In this document: positions 1-7,948 of the stretch, one piece after another | Layout: every line of letters begins with the position of its first letter | How positions within the stretch are numbered: position 1 is the stretch's first letter | From: Dokdonella koreensis DS-123 | Lineage (GTDB): Bacteria; Pseudomonadota; Gammaproteobacteria; Xanthomonadales; Rhodanobacteraceae | NCBI RefSeq assembly: GCF_001632775.1 | Contig: NZ_CP015249.1 | Location: forward strand, 724,686 to 788,685 | Length of the DNA: 64,000 nucleotides | Reading direction: 5' to 3' | Translations under genes and position numbers: made by a program | The notes under the pieces: model-generated | What the model was told of the DNA's origin: nothing | Databases searched by the model: none | Seen by the model: only the letters and a program-made list of their open reading frames with translations

Positions 1-1277
1 CTCAGCTTGCCGAGCGCGTGGAACTCGAACGCGCGCGCCAGGTCCGGCTGTTCGGCGACTGCCTGCTCCTCGGCCAGCGTCGCCTGCAGGGAGAGCGGGC
101 AGATCGCATACGGAGCGCCGATCCAGTCGGCCGCCAGGAAACCGTGGAAGTTCGCCTCGGCGGCGAGGTCGGTGAACAGCGGCTGCGCTTCGGTCTTGCG
201 GTCGAGCTTGACCAGGGTCCGCGCCCGCAGGTAGCGCCAGCGTGCATCGGTCTTCTGCGCGTCGGACAGGCGCTCCAGCGCGGCCAGGGTTTCGTTCCAG
301 TCGCCGCCGGCCAGTGCGACGCGGACGTGCCATTCGCGCGAGGCGTCGTCACCGGCGTCCGCCGGCAGCGCCTTCAGGCGGGCCAGCGCATCGGGCGAGT
401 AGCTGGTCGAGCGGAACACGGCCAGTGCGTTGAGAATGCGGTTCTTCTGCGCGGCGTCCCAGGTGAACCGCTTGGCGAGGCCGGCCCACAGCGTCTCGGC
501 GGCGGCGCTGTTGCGCCGTGCATAGCGCGCCAGGCCATAGGCCACCGCATCGCGGTTGCGCGGCTGGTCCGGCCAGGTGCTGGCCTTGGCCAGTACCGCG
601 GCCGGATCGCGCACGGCGGCGGTGATCCTCTGCCCCTCGCTGCGCTGTGCCGGCGACAGGTAGGCGGCGATGGCGGCGGCGGTTTCGGGATTGCCGGCCT
701 CGGCGGCGGCGAGCAGACGCTCCCACACCGCGGCATCGTCGATCACGCCGTTGCCGCGCGCCCATTCGAACAGCGGATCGCACACGGCGGGCGTCGCGCG
801 CGGCTGCAGCCAGAGCGGCGCGATCTGGTCGGCATAGACCGGCTTCTCGCCGGCGGCCACACGCGCGCGTTGCCAGGCGCAGCGCAGGTCGCGGTCGGGC
901 GTGTCCTGCCAATGGCCACGGAAGCCGGCCCAGTCACCGGCCGAGGCGAGCTGGCGCAGGTAGGCGTTGCGCAGGTCGCGGGCCGGCAGGGTGTCCGGGA
1001 AGCGCTGCAGGAAGGCATCGACGTCGCCGGCCTGCAGCTTGCCCTGGCCTCGCCGCAGGGCGGCGTACTCCAGGTACGGGAACAGGGGATAGTCTTCCAG
1101 CCCGGCCGCCAGGCGCTTCCAGCTGTCGCCGGGGCCCCGCTCGGCCAGTGTCAGCACGGCCGGGAACTGCGCCCGCTGAACCGAGCGATCGACCGGGGCC
1201 GCGCCGGTGCCGGTGACGCCGAGCATCAGCAGGAGGCCGGCCAGGCCGCGGTGAAGAACAGAGTGGTTTCGCATCAT
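1..1277 (-). CDS. slt: Soluble lytic murein transglycosylase, N-terminal part (runs off window)
   Basis: Periplasmic enzyme that cleaves the MurNAc-GlcNAc bond of peptidoglycan to give 1,6-anhydro products. About 425 residues are visible, starting MRNHSVLHRGLAGLLLMLG, a signal peptide ending near GTGAA. The rest is the alpha-helical superhelical U-domain typical of Slt70, with repeated W/R/A-rich helices (for example LPARDLRNAYLRQLA and WARGNGVIDD). The catalytic SLT domain lies beyond base 1, so the Glu cannot be checked. Two adjacent ATGs (1277 and 1274) are possible starts and neither has a clear Shine-Dalgarno. It lies 83 bp downstream of the EEP-family gene on the same strand. The family call comes from the helical pattern and length and is fairly secure. 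Confidence 0.82.
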   Translation of the reverse strand, partial: MMRNHSVLHRGLAGLLLMLGVTGTGAAPVDRSVQRAQFPAVLTLAERGPGDSWKRLAAGLEDYPLFPYLEYAALRRGQGKLQAGDVDAFLQRFPDTLPARDLRNAYLRQLASAGDWAGFRGHWQDTPDRDLRCAWQRARVAAGEKPVYADQIAPLWLQPRATPAVCDPLFEWARGNGVIDDAAVWERLLAAAEAGNPETAAAIAAYLSPAQRSEGQRITAAVRDPAAVLAKASTWPDQPRNRDAVAYGLARYARRNSAAAETLWAGLAKRFTWDAAQKNRILNALAVFRSTSYSPDALARLKALPADAGDDASREWHVRVALAGGDWNETLAALERLSDAQKTDARWRYLRARTLVKLDRKTEAQPLFTDLAAEANFHGFLAADWIGAPYAICPLSLQATLAEEQAVAEQPDLARAFEFHALGKL

Positions 1278-1362
1278 CGTCGCAGGTGGCGTGGCGGCCA
1301 GTGTAACGCGGCGTGGCGTGGGTTTCCGCGCTGCGGGAGGCCGCGGCGTCGGCCGCGTGCGT

Positions 1363-2193
1363 TCAGGAAGCGGCGAGCCGGGTGTCGTCGACCGGCGGTG
1401 CCGCCAGGTCGCTCAGCGGCTCGGGCAGGCGGATCGTCGCGGCGATCGGCAGGTGGTCGGACACCGGGTGCGGTACCGCCCAGAGGTCGTCCACGACCAG
1501 GCCGTGCGAGACCAGGATGTGGTCGATCGCGCGGTTCGGCCGCCAGCTCGGGAACGTCAGCGGCGGGTCGCCCGGCACCGCGAGCGTCGTGCGTTCGCAG
1601 AAGCGGCGCAGCTCCGGGCTCTGCGCGGTGGTGTTGAGGTCGCCCATCAGCACGGTGTGCGGATGGCTGCTGATCAGCTCGGCCAGGAAATCGAGCTGGC
1701 GCATCCGTGCCTGCTGTCCCAGCGACAGGTGGGCGATCACGACGACCAGCTCGCGGTCGCCGCGGCCGAACCGGACCCACAGCGCGCCGCGGCCCGGAAT
1801 GCGCCCGGGCAGCGGGTAGGCGAGCACCTCGTCGGGCTGGCGGCGCGCCAGCAGGCCGTTGCTCGAGGAGGCGATGCGCGAGACACGGCGGTTCGGCTGG
1901 TGGCTCCAGAACGGGAAGCCGGCCGCCTCGGCGAGGTACTGCGTCTGGTTGAGGAAGCCCGACCGCAGGCTGCCGGCATCGGCTTCCTGCAGGGCGACCA
2001 CGTCGAAATCGGCGCAGACGCGCGCCAGGCCGTCGAGGTTGGCGCGCTTGCCGGCGGCCGGCAGCACATGATGCAGGCCGCGCGTCACGTAGTCGCGGTA
2101 GCGGCGCATGCTGCCGCCGGCGAGGATGTTGCAGCTCAGCAGCCGCAGCTGGGCCGGAGGTGGCGGGGCGGCCGGGGCCGGAGGGCTGTTCAC
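1363..2193 (-). CDS. Endonuclease/exonuclease/phosphatase (EEP) family protein
   Basis: 276-residue metal-dependent phosphoesterase of the DNase I-like fold. All signature motifs are visible: Asn22 in LLSCNIL, Glu70 in ALQEAD, His in VIAHLSLG, the GDLNT metal/phosphate motif near 176, and C-terminal AIDHILVS and VSDHLPIAA. These are the catalytic Asp/His residues of the family, so the protein should be an active hydrolase. The substrate (DNA, phosphoinositide-like or sphingolipid) cannot be read from sequence. No signal peptide is seen; the N-terminus is a Pro/Ala-rich stretch. The start is GTG at 2193 with no good ribosome site. Such genes commonly sit beside the dsbA-c4 cluster in Xanthomonads, which follows here. 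Confidence 0.85.
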   Translation of the reverse strand: MNSPPAPAAPPPPAQLRLLSCNILAGGSMRRYRDYVTRGLHHVLPAAGKRANLDGLARVCADFDVVALQEADAGSLRSGFLNQTQYLAEAAGFPFWSHQPNRRVSRIASSSNGLLARRQPDEVLAYPLPGRIPGRGALWVRFGRGDRELVVVIAHLSLGQQARMRQLDFLAELISSHPHTVLMGDLNTTAQSPELRRFCERTTLAVPGDPPLTFPSWRPNRAIDHILVSHGLVVDDLWAVPHPVSDHLPIAATIRLPEPLSDLAAPPVDDTRLAAS

Positions 2194-2276
2194 GGAACCA
2201 ACGTAGGGGTCGGCGCCGGCGGGCGCAAGCGGTACCGGTCAGGTTTCCCCGGGCCGGCCGGCACCGCGCACCACCG

Positions 2277-2933
2277 TCAGCGCTTGGCCTTGGCGGCGTG
2301 TTCGCGCTCGACCAGCCAACGGGTCAGCTCGACCACCTGGGCGAAGCCGCCCGCCGACTGGCCGGTGATCCGGTACTTGCCGTTGACGATCACCGACGGC
2401 GTGCCGTCGATGCCGTACTGCGGCACCACCTGCCGCGAACGGGCCAGCTTCGACTCGACCTCGAACGAGGTCGCCGCCGACAGGAACTTGTTCGCGTCCA
2501 CGCCGTGGCGGGCATAGAACTGCGCCAGGTCGTTGATGTCGCGGATCGGCTCACGGTCGCGGTGCAGGGCGTCGAACAGCGCCTGGTGCGTCTTGTCGAG
2601 CGCGCCCAGCGACTGGACCGTGTAGAACGCCCGCGCGAACGGCTCCCAGGACGGGTTGAAGATCGCCGGCATCGCCGAGAACGCCGCGTACGAGGGCAGT
2701 TCCTTCTTGAGCTGCTGGGCGTACGGCTCGAAGTGCGCGCAATGCACGCAGGCGTAGCTGAAGACCTCGACGACCTCGATCTTGTCGCCGCTGCTGGTCG
2801 GTTGCGGCGGGTCGATCGGGAAGTAGTTCTTGCCTTCGACCCAGGTCGCGGTCGGCGCGGCGGCCTTGTCGTCGGCGTGGCAGGCGGTCACGGCGAGCAG
2901 GCCGGCCAGCAGCAGGGTGATCGAACGCAGCAT
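2277..2933 (-). CDS. dsbA: DsbA-like thiol:disulfide interchange lipoprotein (copy 1)
   Basis: 218-residue thioredoxin-fold oxidoreductase of the cell envelope. The N-terminus is hydrophobic and ends in a lipobox (LLAVTAC, Cys18), so it is probably a lipoprotein. The redox motif is Cys62-Val-His-Cys65, preceded by VVEVFSYA. The cis-Pro loop is GTPSVIVNGKYRITG. A GAGGA ribosome site lies about 9 bases before ATG 2933. Its product should introduce disulfides into exported proteins or help cytochrome c maturation. It lies in tandem with a second dsbA (gap 50 bp) and a cytochrome c4 gene, the usual Xanthomonad arrangement. CVHC differs from the CPHC of E. coli DsbA, so its redox potential may differ; that is an inference. 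Confidence 0.88.
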   Translation of the reverse strand: MLRSITLLLAGLLAVTACHADDKAAAPTATWVEGKNYFPIDPPQPTSSGDKIEVVEVFSYACVHCAHFEPYAQQLKKELPSYAAFSAMPAIFNPSWEPFARAFYTVQSLGALDKTHQALFDALHRDREPIRDINDLAQFYARHGVDANKFLSAATSFEVESKLARSRQVVPQYGIDGTPSVIVNGKYRITGQSAGGFAQVVELTRWLVEREHAAKAKR

Positions 2934-2983
2934 GCTTGGAATCCTCGTGGGGGCGGGCAGGTGGCGTCAACCGCAGTGCGGTG

Positions 2984-3658
2984 TCAGCCGCCGGTGGTCT
3001 CTTTCTGCACCAGGAACTGCACCAGCGGAATGACGTTTTCCCAACTGCCGGCGGACAGGCCGGTGATGCGGTACTTGCCGTTGACGACGATGGTCGGCGT
3101 CGAATCGACGCCGGTCGCCTTGATCCAGGCGTCGGCGCGTTTCATGTTGGTGTTGATCGCGAACGAGTTCGCGGTGGCGACGAAGTCTTCGGGGCTGACG
3201 CCGTACTGCGCGTAGAACTTGGCGGCGTCCTCGATCGTCGGCTTGATCATGCGGCCGCTGGCGGCGTCGCGGATCGACAGCGGCCCGTTGCTCCAGACGG
3301 CGGTGAAGGTGGCGTTGTGCGACTTGTCGATGATGCCGAGCGCCTGCGCGGTGAAGAACGCGCGCTGGAACAGCGGCCAGGACTCGGCGGTGTTGAACGA
3401 GGCCGGCACGTAGCGCATCGCGGCATTGGCGGGCAGGGCCGCCTTGAGCTTGTCGGCCAGCGGCGCGAAGGAGTTGCAGGCCGGGCAGCCGTAGGAGAAC
3501 ACCTCGACGACGTCGATCTTGTCGCCGGCGGCGGCCTGCGGCGGCTCGATCAGGAAATAGTGCTTGCCGGCCTGCCACTGCTGGCCGGGGGCGGCGGTCT
3601 GGGCCGAGGCGGAGGCCGCGACGAGGCCGGTCAGCAGGAAAACGAGATGCTTGAGCAT
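2984..3658 (-). CDS. dsbA: DsbA-like thiol:disulfide interchange protein (copy 2)
   Basis: 224-residue periplasmic thioredoxin-fold protein. It starts with a cleavable signal peptide (MLKHLVFLLTGLVAASASAQ). The active site is Cys58-Pro-Ala-Cys61 in VFSYGCPACNSF and the cis-Pro loop is DSTPTIVVNGKYRITG, nearly the same as in the neighbouring copy, so the two are old tandem duplicates. The CPAC versus CVHC active sites and the lack of a lipobox here suggest the pair have different localisation and redox roles. A GGAG ribosome site lies close to ATG 3658. The gene is co-oriented with cytochrome c4 upstream (99 bp gap). Confidence 0.88.
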   Translation of the reverse strand: MLKHLVFLLTGLVAASASAQTAAPGQQWQAGKHYFLIEPPQAAAGDKIDVVEVFSYGCPACNSFAPLADKLKAALPANAAMRYVPASFNTAESWPLFQRAFFTAQALGIIDKSHNATFTAVWSNGPLSIRDAASGRMIKPTIEDAAKFYAQYGVSPEDFVATANSFAINTNMKRADAWIKATGVDSTPTIVVNGKYRITGLSAGSWENVIPLVQFLVQKETTGG

Positions 3659-3757
3659 GGAGACTCCGTGTGGGGCACGTTGAGCGATGGCGGCCGGGAC
3701 CGGTGGATCGGCTCGACCCTGGGAGCCTGTTTCGCGCCGAAGGTTCCGCGCGGCGGC

Positions 3758-4423
3758 CTACTTGGCGGCCGTCTGGGTCTTGGCGCCCGCGGTATGCAGG
3801 CCCTCGACGTACGACGATACCGCGGCGATGTCCTCCTCGGACAGGCGCTCGGCGATCGCCTGCATCACGGCGGCGTGCGGGTCGTCGATCGCACCGCTGC
3901 CGTCCTTCCAGCCCTTCAGGCGCGTGGTGACGTAGTCGGCCCACTGGCCGCCGAGCTGCGGGTAGCCGGTGCCGGCCATGCCGCGACCGCCCGGCCCGTG
4001 GCAGGCCATGCAGGCCGGCACGCCGGCCTTGGCGTCGCCGCCGCGGTAGAGCTGGCTGCCGCGTGCCAGCAGCTTGTCGTCGGCCACGCCGGGCAGCGAG
4101 GCCTTGGTCGCGAAGAACGCGCCGAGGTCGTGCATGTCCTGGGTCGACAGCGTGGCGGCGAACGGCATCATGATCGGGTTGTTGCGCTTGCCGCTCTTGA
4201 AGAGCTCGAGCTGGTGCGCGACGTAGGCTTCGTTCTGGCCGGCCAGCTTCGGATACATCTTGTCGGCGGCGTTGCCGTCCATGCCGTGGCAGGCGCCGCA
4301 GACCGCGGCCTTGGCCTCACCGGCCTTGGCGTCGCCGAGGACCGGCTTGGGGGCGTCGCCCGCGGCGTGCACGGCGCCGGTACCGACCAGCAGCGCAAGG
4401 GACAGGATTCGCCGAAAACTCAT
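3758..4423 (-). CDS. Dihaem cytochrome c4
   Basis: 221-residue periplasmic electron carrier with two c-type haem domains. The signal peptide is about residues 1-20 (ending AVHA). The haem motifs are Cys42-Gly-Ala-Cys45-His46 and Cys138-Met-Ala-Cys141-His142, each followed by a Met-containing stretch (PIMMPFAATL; DPHAAVMQAIAERLSEEDI). Length and internal duplication fit cytochrome c4, which feeds terminal oxidases of the cbb3 type. A CGGAG ribosome site precedes ATG 4423. It is probably the first gene of a cytochrome c4-dsbA-dsbA transcript, which makes sense because haem c attachment needs envelope thiol chemistry. Confidence 0.9.
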   Translation of the reverse strand: MSFRRILSLALLVGTGAVHAAGDAPKPVLGDAKAGEAKAAVCGACHGMDGNAADKMYPKLAGQNEAYVAHQLELFKSGKRNNPIMMPFAATLSTQDMHDLGAFFATKASLPGVADDKLLARGSQLYRGGDAKAGVPACMACHGPGGRGMAGTGYPQLGGQWADYVTTRLKGWKDGSGAIDDPHAAVMQAIAERLSEEDIAAVSSYVEGLHTAGAKTQTAAK

Positions 4424-4565
4424 ACGGGCACTCCGGAAACGGGTTGGATATCCACGACGGCTGCCGACAGGTGGCGTCTGGTGACCTTGTCTCTCGGCGA
4501 AACCGCACGATTATCCCAGTGCGCTCCGGGACGGTCAAACCGCCGCAGTGTCGCAGCGGCGCCGG

Positions 4566-5975
4566 TCAGGCCGGCTCGAAGCCGCTGCGGAAGATCGCGT
4601 CCTGGCCGCCGGAATAGTCCGGCGGCAGGTCGGTGCCCTGGAAGACGCCGATCGGGGAGTAGCCGCCGTAGCCCGGAAAGATGCGGCCCAGGCGCGGATT
4701 GCCGAGGCGGCGGATCAGCGCCTCGGACAGCACCCGGCGGAAGTCGGTGGTCACCATGACGTCCTCGCCCTCGAACAGCGCTTGGTCGGCCAGGCCGGCG
4801 AAGACGTCCAGGCCGTAGACGCGGCCGCCGTTCACCGAGCCGCCGAGCGCCATCATCATGTTGCCGTAGCCGTGGTCGGTGCCGTCGCTGCCGTTCTGCC
4901 GCATGCGGCGGCCGAACTCGCTCATCACCACGATGCTGGTGCGGCTGGTGTAGCCGGCCGCGCCCGCACCGTCGAGGTCGGTGTAGAACGCGGCCAGGCC
5001 GCGTGCCAGCGACTCGACGGTGTTGCCGAACGGGTCGTAGCCGGAGGTCGGCACGCCCTGGCCGTTGTGGGTGTCCCAGCCGCCGACGTCGATCGCCGCC
5101 ACGCGCAGGCCGAGGTCGGCCTTGAGTATCTGCGCGATCATCTTCAGCTGGTTGCCGAAGCCGTCGTTGGGGTAGCTGGCGCCGTTGCCGGGCGCGTAGT
5201 TGCCGAAGTTCATCGGCCGGATGATCGACAGCGCGTCGAGGGTCTGGCGTCCGGCCGCCTCCAGCGCCGAGTTGCCGGCCCACAGGTCCGGCAGGCATTC
5301 CACCAGGCCGCGGAAGCTGGCCGGCGCGGTGATGTTGCCGTTGTCGTCACGGTAGTGGTCGCGCGCGTTCCAGCTCCAGGCCGAGCTGTCGACGCGGAAG
5401 TCGTTGCCGTTGCCCATCGTGATCGCCTCGGTGGAGGCCAGCAGGCTCGATGCGGTGATGCTGCCCGCCGACAGCGCGGGGATCGTGATGTTGGCCGGCA
5501 GGCCGGCGCTGGTCAGGTGGCGGGTCAGCCAGCCGGTGCCCGAGCCGGTGCTGCCCGGGGTGCCGTACTCCATCGTCTGCTGCGCATCGAAATGGCTGCG
5601 CGTGACCGGCGCGGGCATGCCGGCGCCGAGCACCACGGCCAGCTTGTTGGCCTGGTACAGCGCGTGCAGGGCGGCGGCGCGCGGGTGCAGGCCCCAGCCG
5701 CTGCCGGAATTGGCCAGCGGCAGGGCGGCACCGGTGCCGCTGGCCGGGATGGCCAGGTCCGGGCGCGCGATCTCGTAGTGGGCGCGGTCGTTGCCACCGG
5801 TCGGCGGCACCAGGCTGAGCCCGTCGCAGCCGCCGCGCAGGAACACGATCACCAGCGTGTCGTAGGCGTTCGCTTCCGGTGCCGCGAAGGCCAGGCGCGC
5901 ACCGGGCACCACGCCGGCCGTCAGCGCGCCGGCACCGCAGAGCTTGAGGAAGTCGCGACGGTCGAGCGAGGTCAT
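4566..5975 (-). CDS. DUF1501 family Tat-exported protein with C-terminal GFE tail
   Basis: 469-residue protein of the DUF1501 family (alkaline-phosphatase/sulfatase-like fold, biochemical role unknown). The twin-arginine signal RRDFLKLCGAG (R6-R7) predicts export in folded form. Family motifs are visible: VIVFLRGGCDGLSLV, RSHFDAQQTMEYG, DVGGWDTHNGQG (metal-binding Asp/His), VMSEFGRRMRQNGSDGTDHG and VTTDFRRVLSE. The start at ATG 5975 is 5 bp after the stop of the DUF1800 gene, so the two are translationally coupled. The last residues, DAIFRSGFEPA, match the tail of the metalloprotease at 55.7 kb (see findings). DUF1501-DUF1800 pairs are common in bacteria but no substrate is established. Confidence 0.85.
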   Translation of the reverse strand: MTSLDRRDFLKLCGAGALTAGVVPGARLAFAAPEANAYDTLVIVFLRGGCDGLSLVPPTGGNDRAHYEIARPDLAIPASGTGAALPLANSGSGWGLHPRAAALHALYQANKLAVVLGAGMPAPVTRSHFDAQQTMEYGTPGSTGSGTGWLTRHLTSAGLPANITIPALSAGSITASSLLASTEAITMGNGNDFRVDSSAWSWNARDHYRDDNGNITAPASFRGLVECLPDLWAGNSALEAAGRQTLDALSIIRPMNFGNYAPGNGASYPNDGFGNQLKMIAQILKADLGLRVAAIDVGGWDTHNGQGVPTSGYDPFGNTVESLARGLAAFYTDLDGAGAAGYTSRTSIVVMSEFGRRMRQNGSDGTDHGYGNMMMALGGSVNGGRVYGLDVFAGLADQALFEGEDVMVTTDFRRVLSEALIRRLGNPRLGRIFPGYGGYSPIGVFQGTDLPPDYSGGQDAIFRSGFEPA

Positions 5976-5980
5976 GGCGG

Positions 5981-7771
5981 TCACCGGCGAAAGTAGTCGG
6001 GGCTCATCAGCAGCATGCCGACGGCGGTCCGCAGGCGTTGCTGCGTGTAGTGGCGCGCGAGATTGCCGGTGTTCCAGACGTCCTCGTCGATGTTGACCGG
6101 ATCGCCCGCGCCGGCGTTCTGCCGCAGGAAGGCGGTCGCCACCGAGAGCGTCGGTTCGGGCTGGTAGCCCAGCAGCCGCGTCGACCAGTAGGTCATGATC
6201 GCGGTGGCGGTGCGCGCGCCGGCATTCGGGATCGCGACCCGGGTCTGCGCGACGATGTCGGCGAGGAACGCGGAGCTGCCGTCGTTGTTGACGCGCATTT
6301 CCGGCACCCAGGCCAGCAGCTTGAGCGTCATCGCCAGTGAGCCGGTGCTGGCCCAGGCGCTCTGCCGGTCCGGATAGCCGTTGGGCGGGCCCCAGTAGAA
6401 CGACCGGTGACCGGTCTGCTGCAGGTGCGAGACCAGCCGTTCGGTCATCGTCCACGCGCTGGTGTTGTCGGGCCGCGGCGCGAAATTGGCGCCCAGGCCG
6501 CGCAGCGCGCTCATCGTCATCTCGAACGGCCGGCGCATGCCGGTGCCCCAGGTGGTCTTGAACTCGGCGCTGAGCAGGATCGTGCGCAGCATCCGTGCGA
6601 TCTGGTCGGGTGCGTTGATGTGGGTGTTGAACTGCACGGCGACGGCGTCGATCAGCGCCTGCGACGGCGTGTCGCCGACGAAGCGGCGGCACAGCTTGCC
6701 GGCGATGAAGCGGGCGGTGCCCGGATGCGCGACCAGCCGGTCGAACACCATGCGGCCGTCCTGCATCGCCGGCTGGTTGGCCGGCAGGTATTCGCCGAGG
6801 AAGATCTTGTTGCGGCGGTCGTGCCAATCGGAGCGGTAGACGAAGGTGCCGTCGTTGTCGGCCGGGTACTGCCAGTGGCCGTTCCTGATCGTCCAGCCGG
6901 TCAGCGCGCCGGCGGCCTCGTAGACGTCGTTGTCGACGTAGCCGGCCGGCATCGACGCGGGGCAGTGGATCAGCGAATCGAGGCATTCGACCGCGAACGG
7001 GTCGCCGGGGCCGAAGTAGTTGGCCACGCCCAGCGTGTGCAGCTCGATCAGCTCGCGAGCGTAGTTCTCGTTGAAGTCGGCGCCGCGACTGGCGTAGTTG
7101 TCCAGGTAGAACTGCATCGCCGTGGACGTGGCGACCTGCTCGAGCAAGGCGCGGAAGTTGCCGAACACGTTGGGCCGGATCACTTCACGGTCGTAGTGGG
7201 CGAAGATCGGGCCGATGTCGTACTCCCAGCCGAACACGCTGAAGTGGTCGTGCCAGAAGTTGACCATGCGCTCGAACAGCTGCCGCTTGCTGTAGACCGC
7301 GCGGATCATCGTCGCGCATTCGGTCTCGGCGGCCGGCAGCATCCGGTTGTAGTAGTTGGTGGTGTCGCCGTAGTGCTGCGCCCACAGCTGCTGCAGCGTC
7401 TTGCTGAGCGTGGTGAAGCCGGCGCCGACGAGGCGGCCGTCGCAGTCCGCATCGGCGATCGACGCCGGGGCCAGCTGGCGCTCGACCCAGTGGGTCCATT
7501 TCTCGTCGGCGGTCGCGCCCGGCAGCTGCAGCAGGTCGTAGTCCTCCGGCGTGCTGAAGCCGTAGGTCGCCTTCTGCAGCCAGCCCACGCGGTCCGGCGC
7601 CGTCGCGAACGTGGCCGGCGTCTCGCCGGGTGCCGGGTCGGCGACGGCCAGCGGCGCCTTGCCGGGACGGCGCATCGCCGGGACGGGCTCGGTGCCGACG
7701 GCGGCCGCCAGGCCGGTCAGCAGCCGGCGGCGGAAGGCGGAGGCGGGCAGGCCAACGCTGGCGGGTTCCAT
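5981..7771 (-). CDS. DUF1800 family protein
   Basis: 596-residue protein of the DUF1800 family, the standard operon partner of DUF1501. Recognisable motifs are WLQKATYGFSTPED near the N-terminus, MVNFWHDHFSVFG, NENYARELIELHTLGV, AAGALTGWTI, KIFLGEYLPANQP, AGKLCRRFVGDTP and the C-terminal LRTAVGMLLMSPDYFRR. The N-terminus has an RR followed by a weakly hydrophobic segment (RRRLLTGLAAAVG), which may be a Tat or Sec export signal. The chosen start is ATG 7771 with GAGGAA upstream; the frame stays open further upstream. Function is unknown. Secretion with the DUF1501 protein is an inference from the paired signals and the coupling. Confidence 0.82.
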   Translation of the reverse strand: MEPASVGLPASAFRRRLLTGLAAAVGTEPVPAMRRPGKAPLAVADPAPGETPATFATAPDRVGWLQKATYGFSTPEDYDLLQLPGATADEKWTHWVERQLAPASIADADCDGRLVGAGFTTLSKTLQQLWAQHYGDTTNYYNRMLPAAETECATMIRAVYSKRQLFERMVNFWHDHFSVFGWEYDIGPIFAHYDREVIRPNVFGNFRALLEQVATSTAMQFYLDNYASRGADFNENYARELIELHTLGVANYFGPGDPFAVECLDSLIHCPASMPAGYVDNDVYEAAGALTGWTIRNGHWQYPADNDGTFVYRSDWHDRRNKIFLGEYLPANQPAMQDGRMVFDRLVAHPGTARFIAGKLCRRFVGDTPSQALIDAVAVQFNTHINAPDQIARMLRTILLSAEFKTTWGTGMRRPFEMTMSALRGLGANFAPRPDNTSAWTMTERLVSHLQQTGHRSFYWGPPNGYPDRQSAWASTGSLAMTLKLLAWVPEMRVNNDGSSAFLADIVAQTRVAIPNAGARTATAIMTYWSTRLLGYQPEPTLSVATAFLRQNAGAGDPVNIDEDVWNTGNLARHYTQQRLRTAVGMLLMSPDYFRR

Positions 7772-7948
7772 CGGAGGTTTCCTCGCGGCGGCGGGGTATG
7801 GCGACGCTCGGCAGCATACCCGAGTGCTGCAGCGCAACCGTGACCGTTCCCGCGCTTTGCCGGATGGCCCGGCGCATGGCCGCGCGGGCGGCAGGGCGGC
7901 TCGCGCCGCCGCATTGTGTACGATGGGCACCTCGGCAGGGGAAACACC

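Noticed and set aside
18-1637. 539-codon open frame on the plus strand opposite slt
   Set aside because: Low-complexity Arg/Gly/Val-rich translation typical of the antisense frame in GC-rich genes; slt motifs are on the other strand.
7916-7948. Upstream GTG start for the first kinase
   Set aside because: It has no ribosome site and a candidate -10 box lies at 7919-7924, inside this extension; GTG 7949 has AGGGGAA in position.
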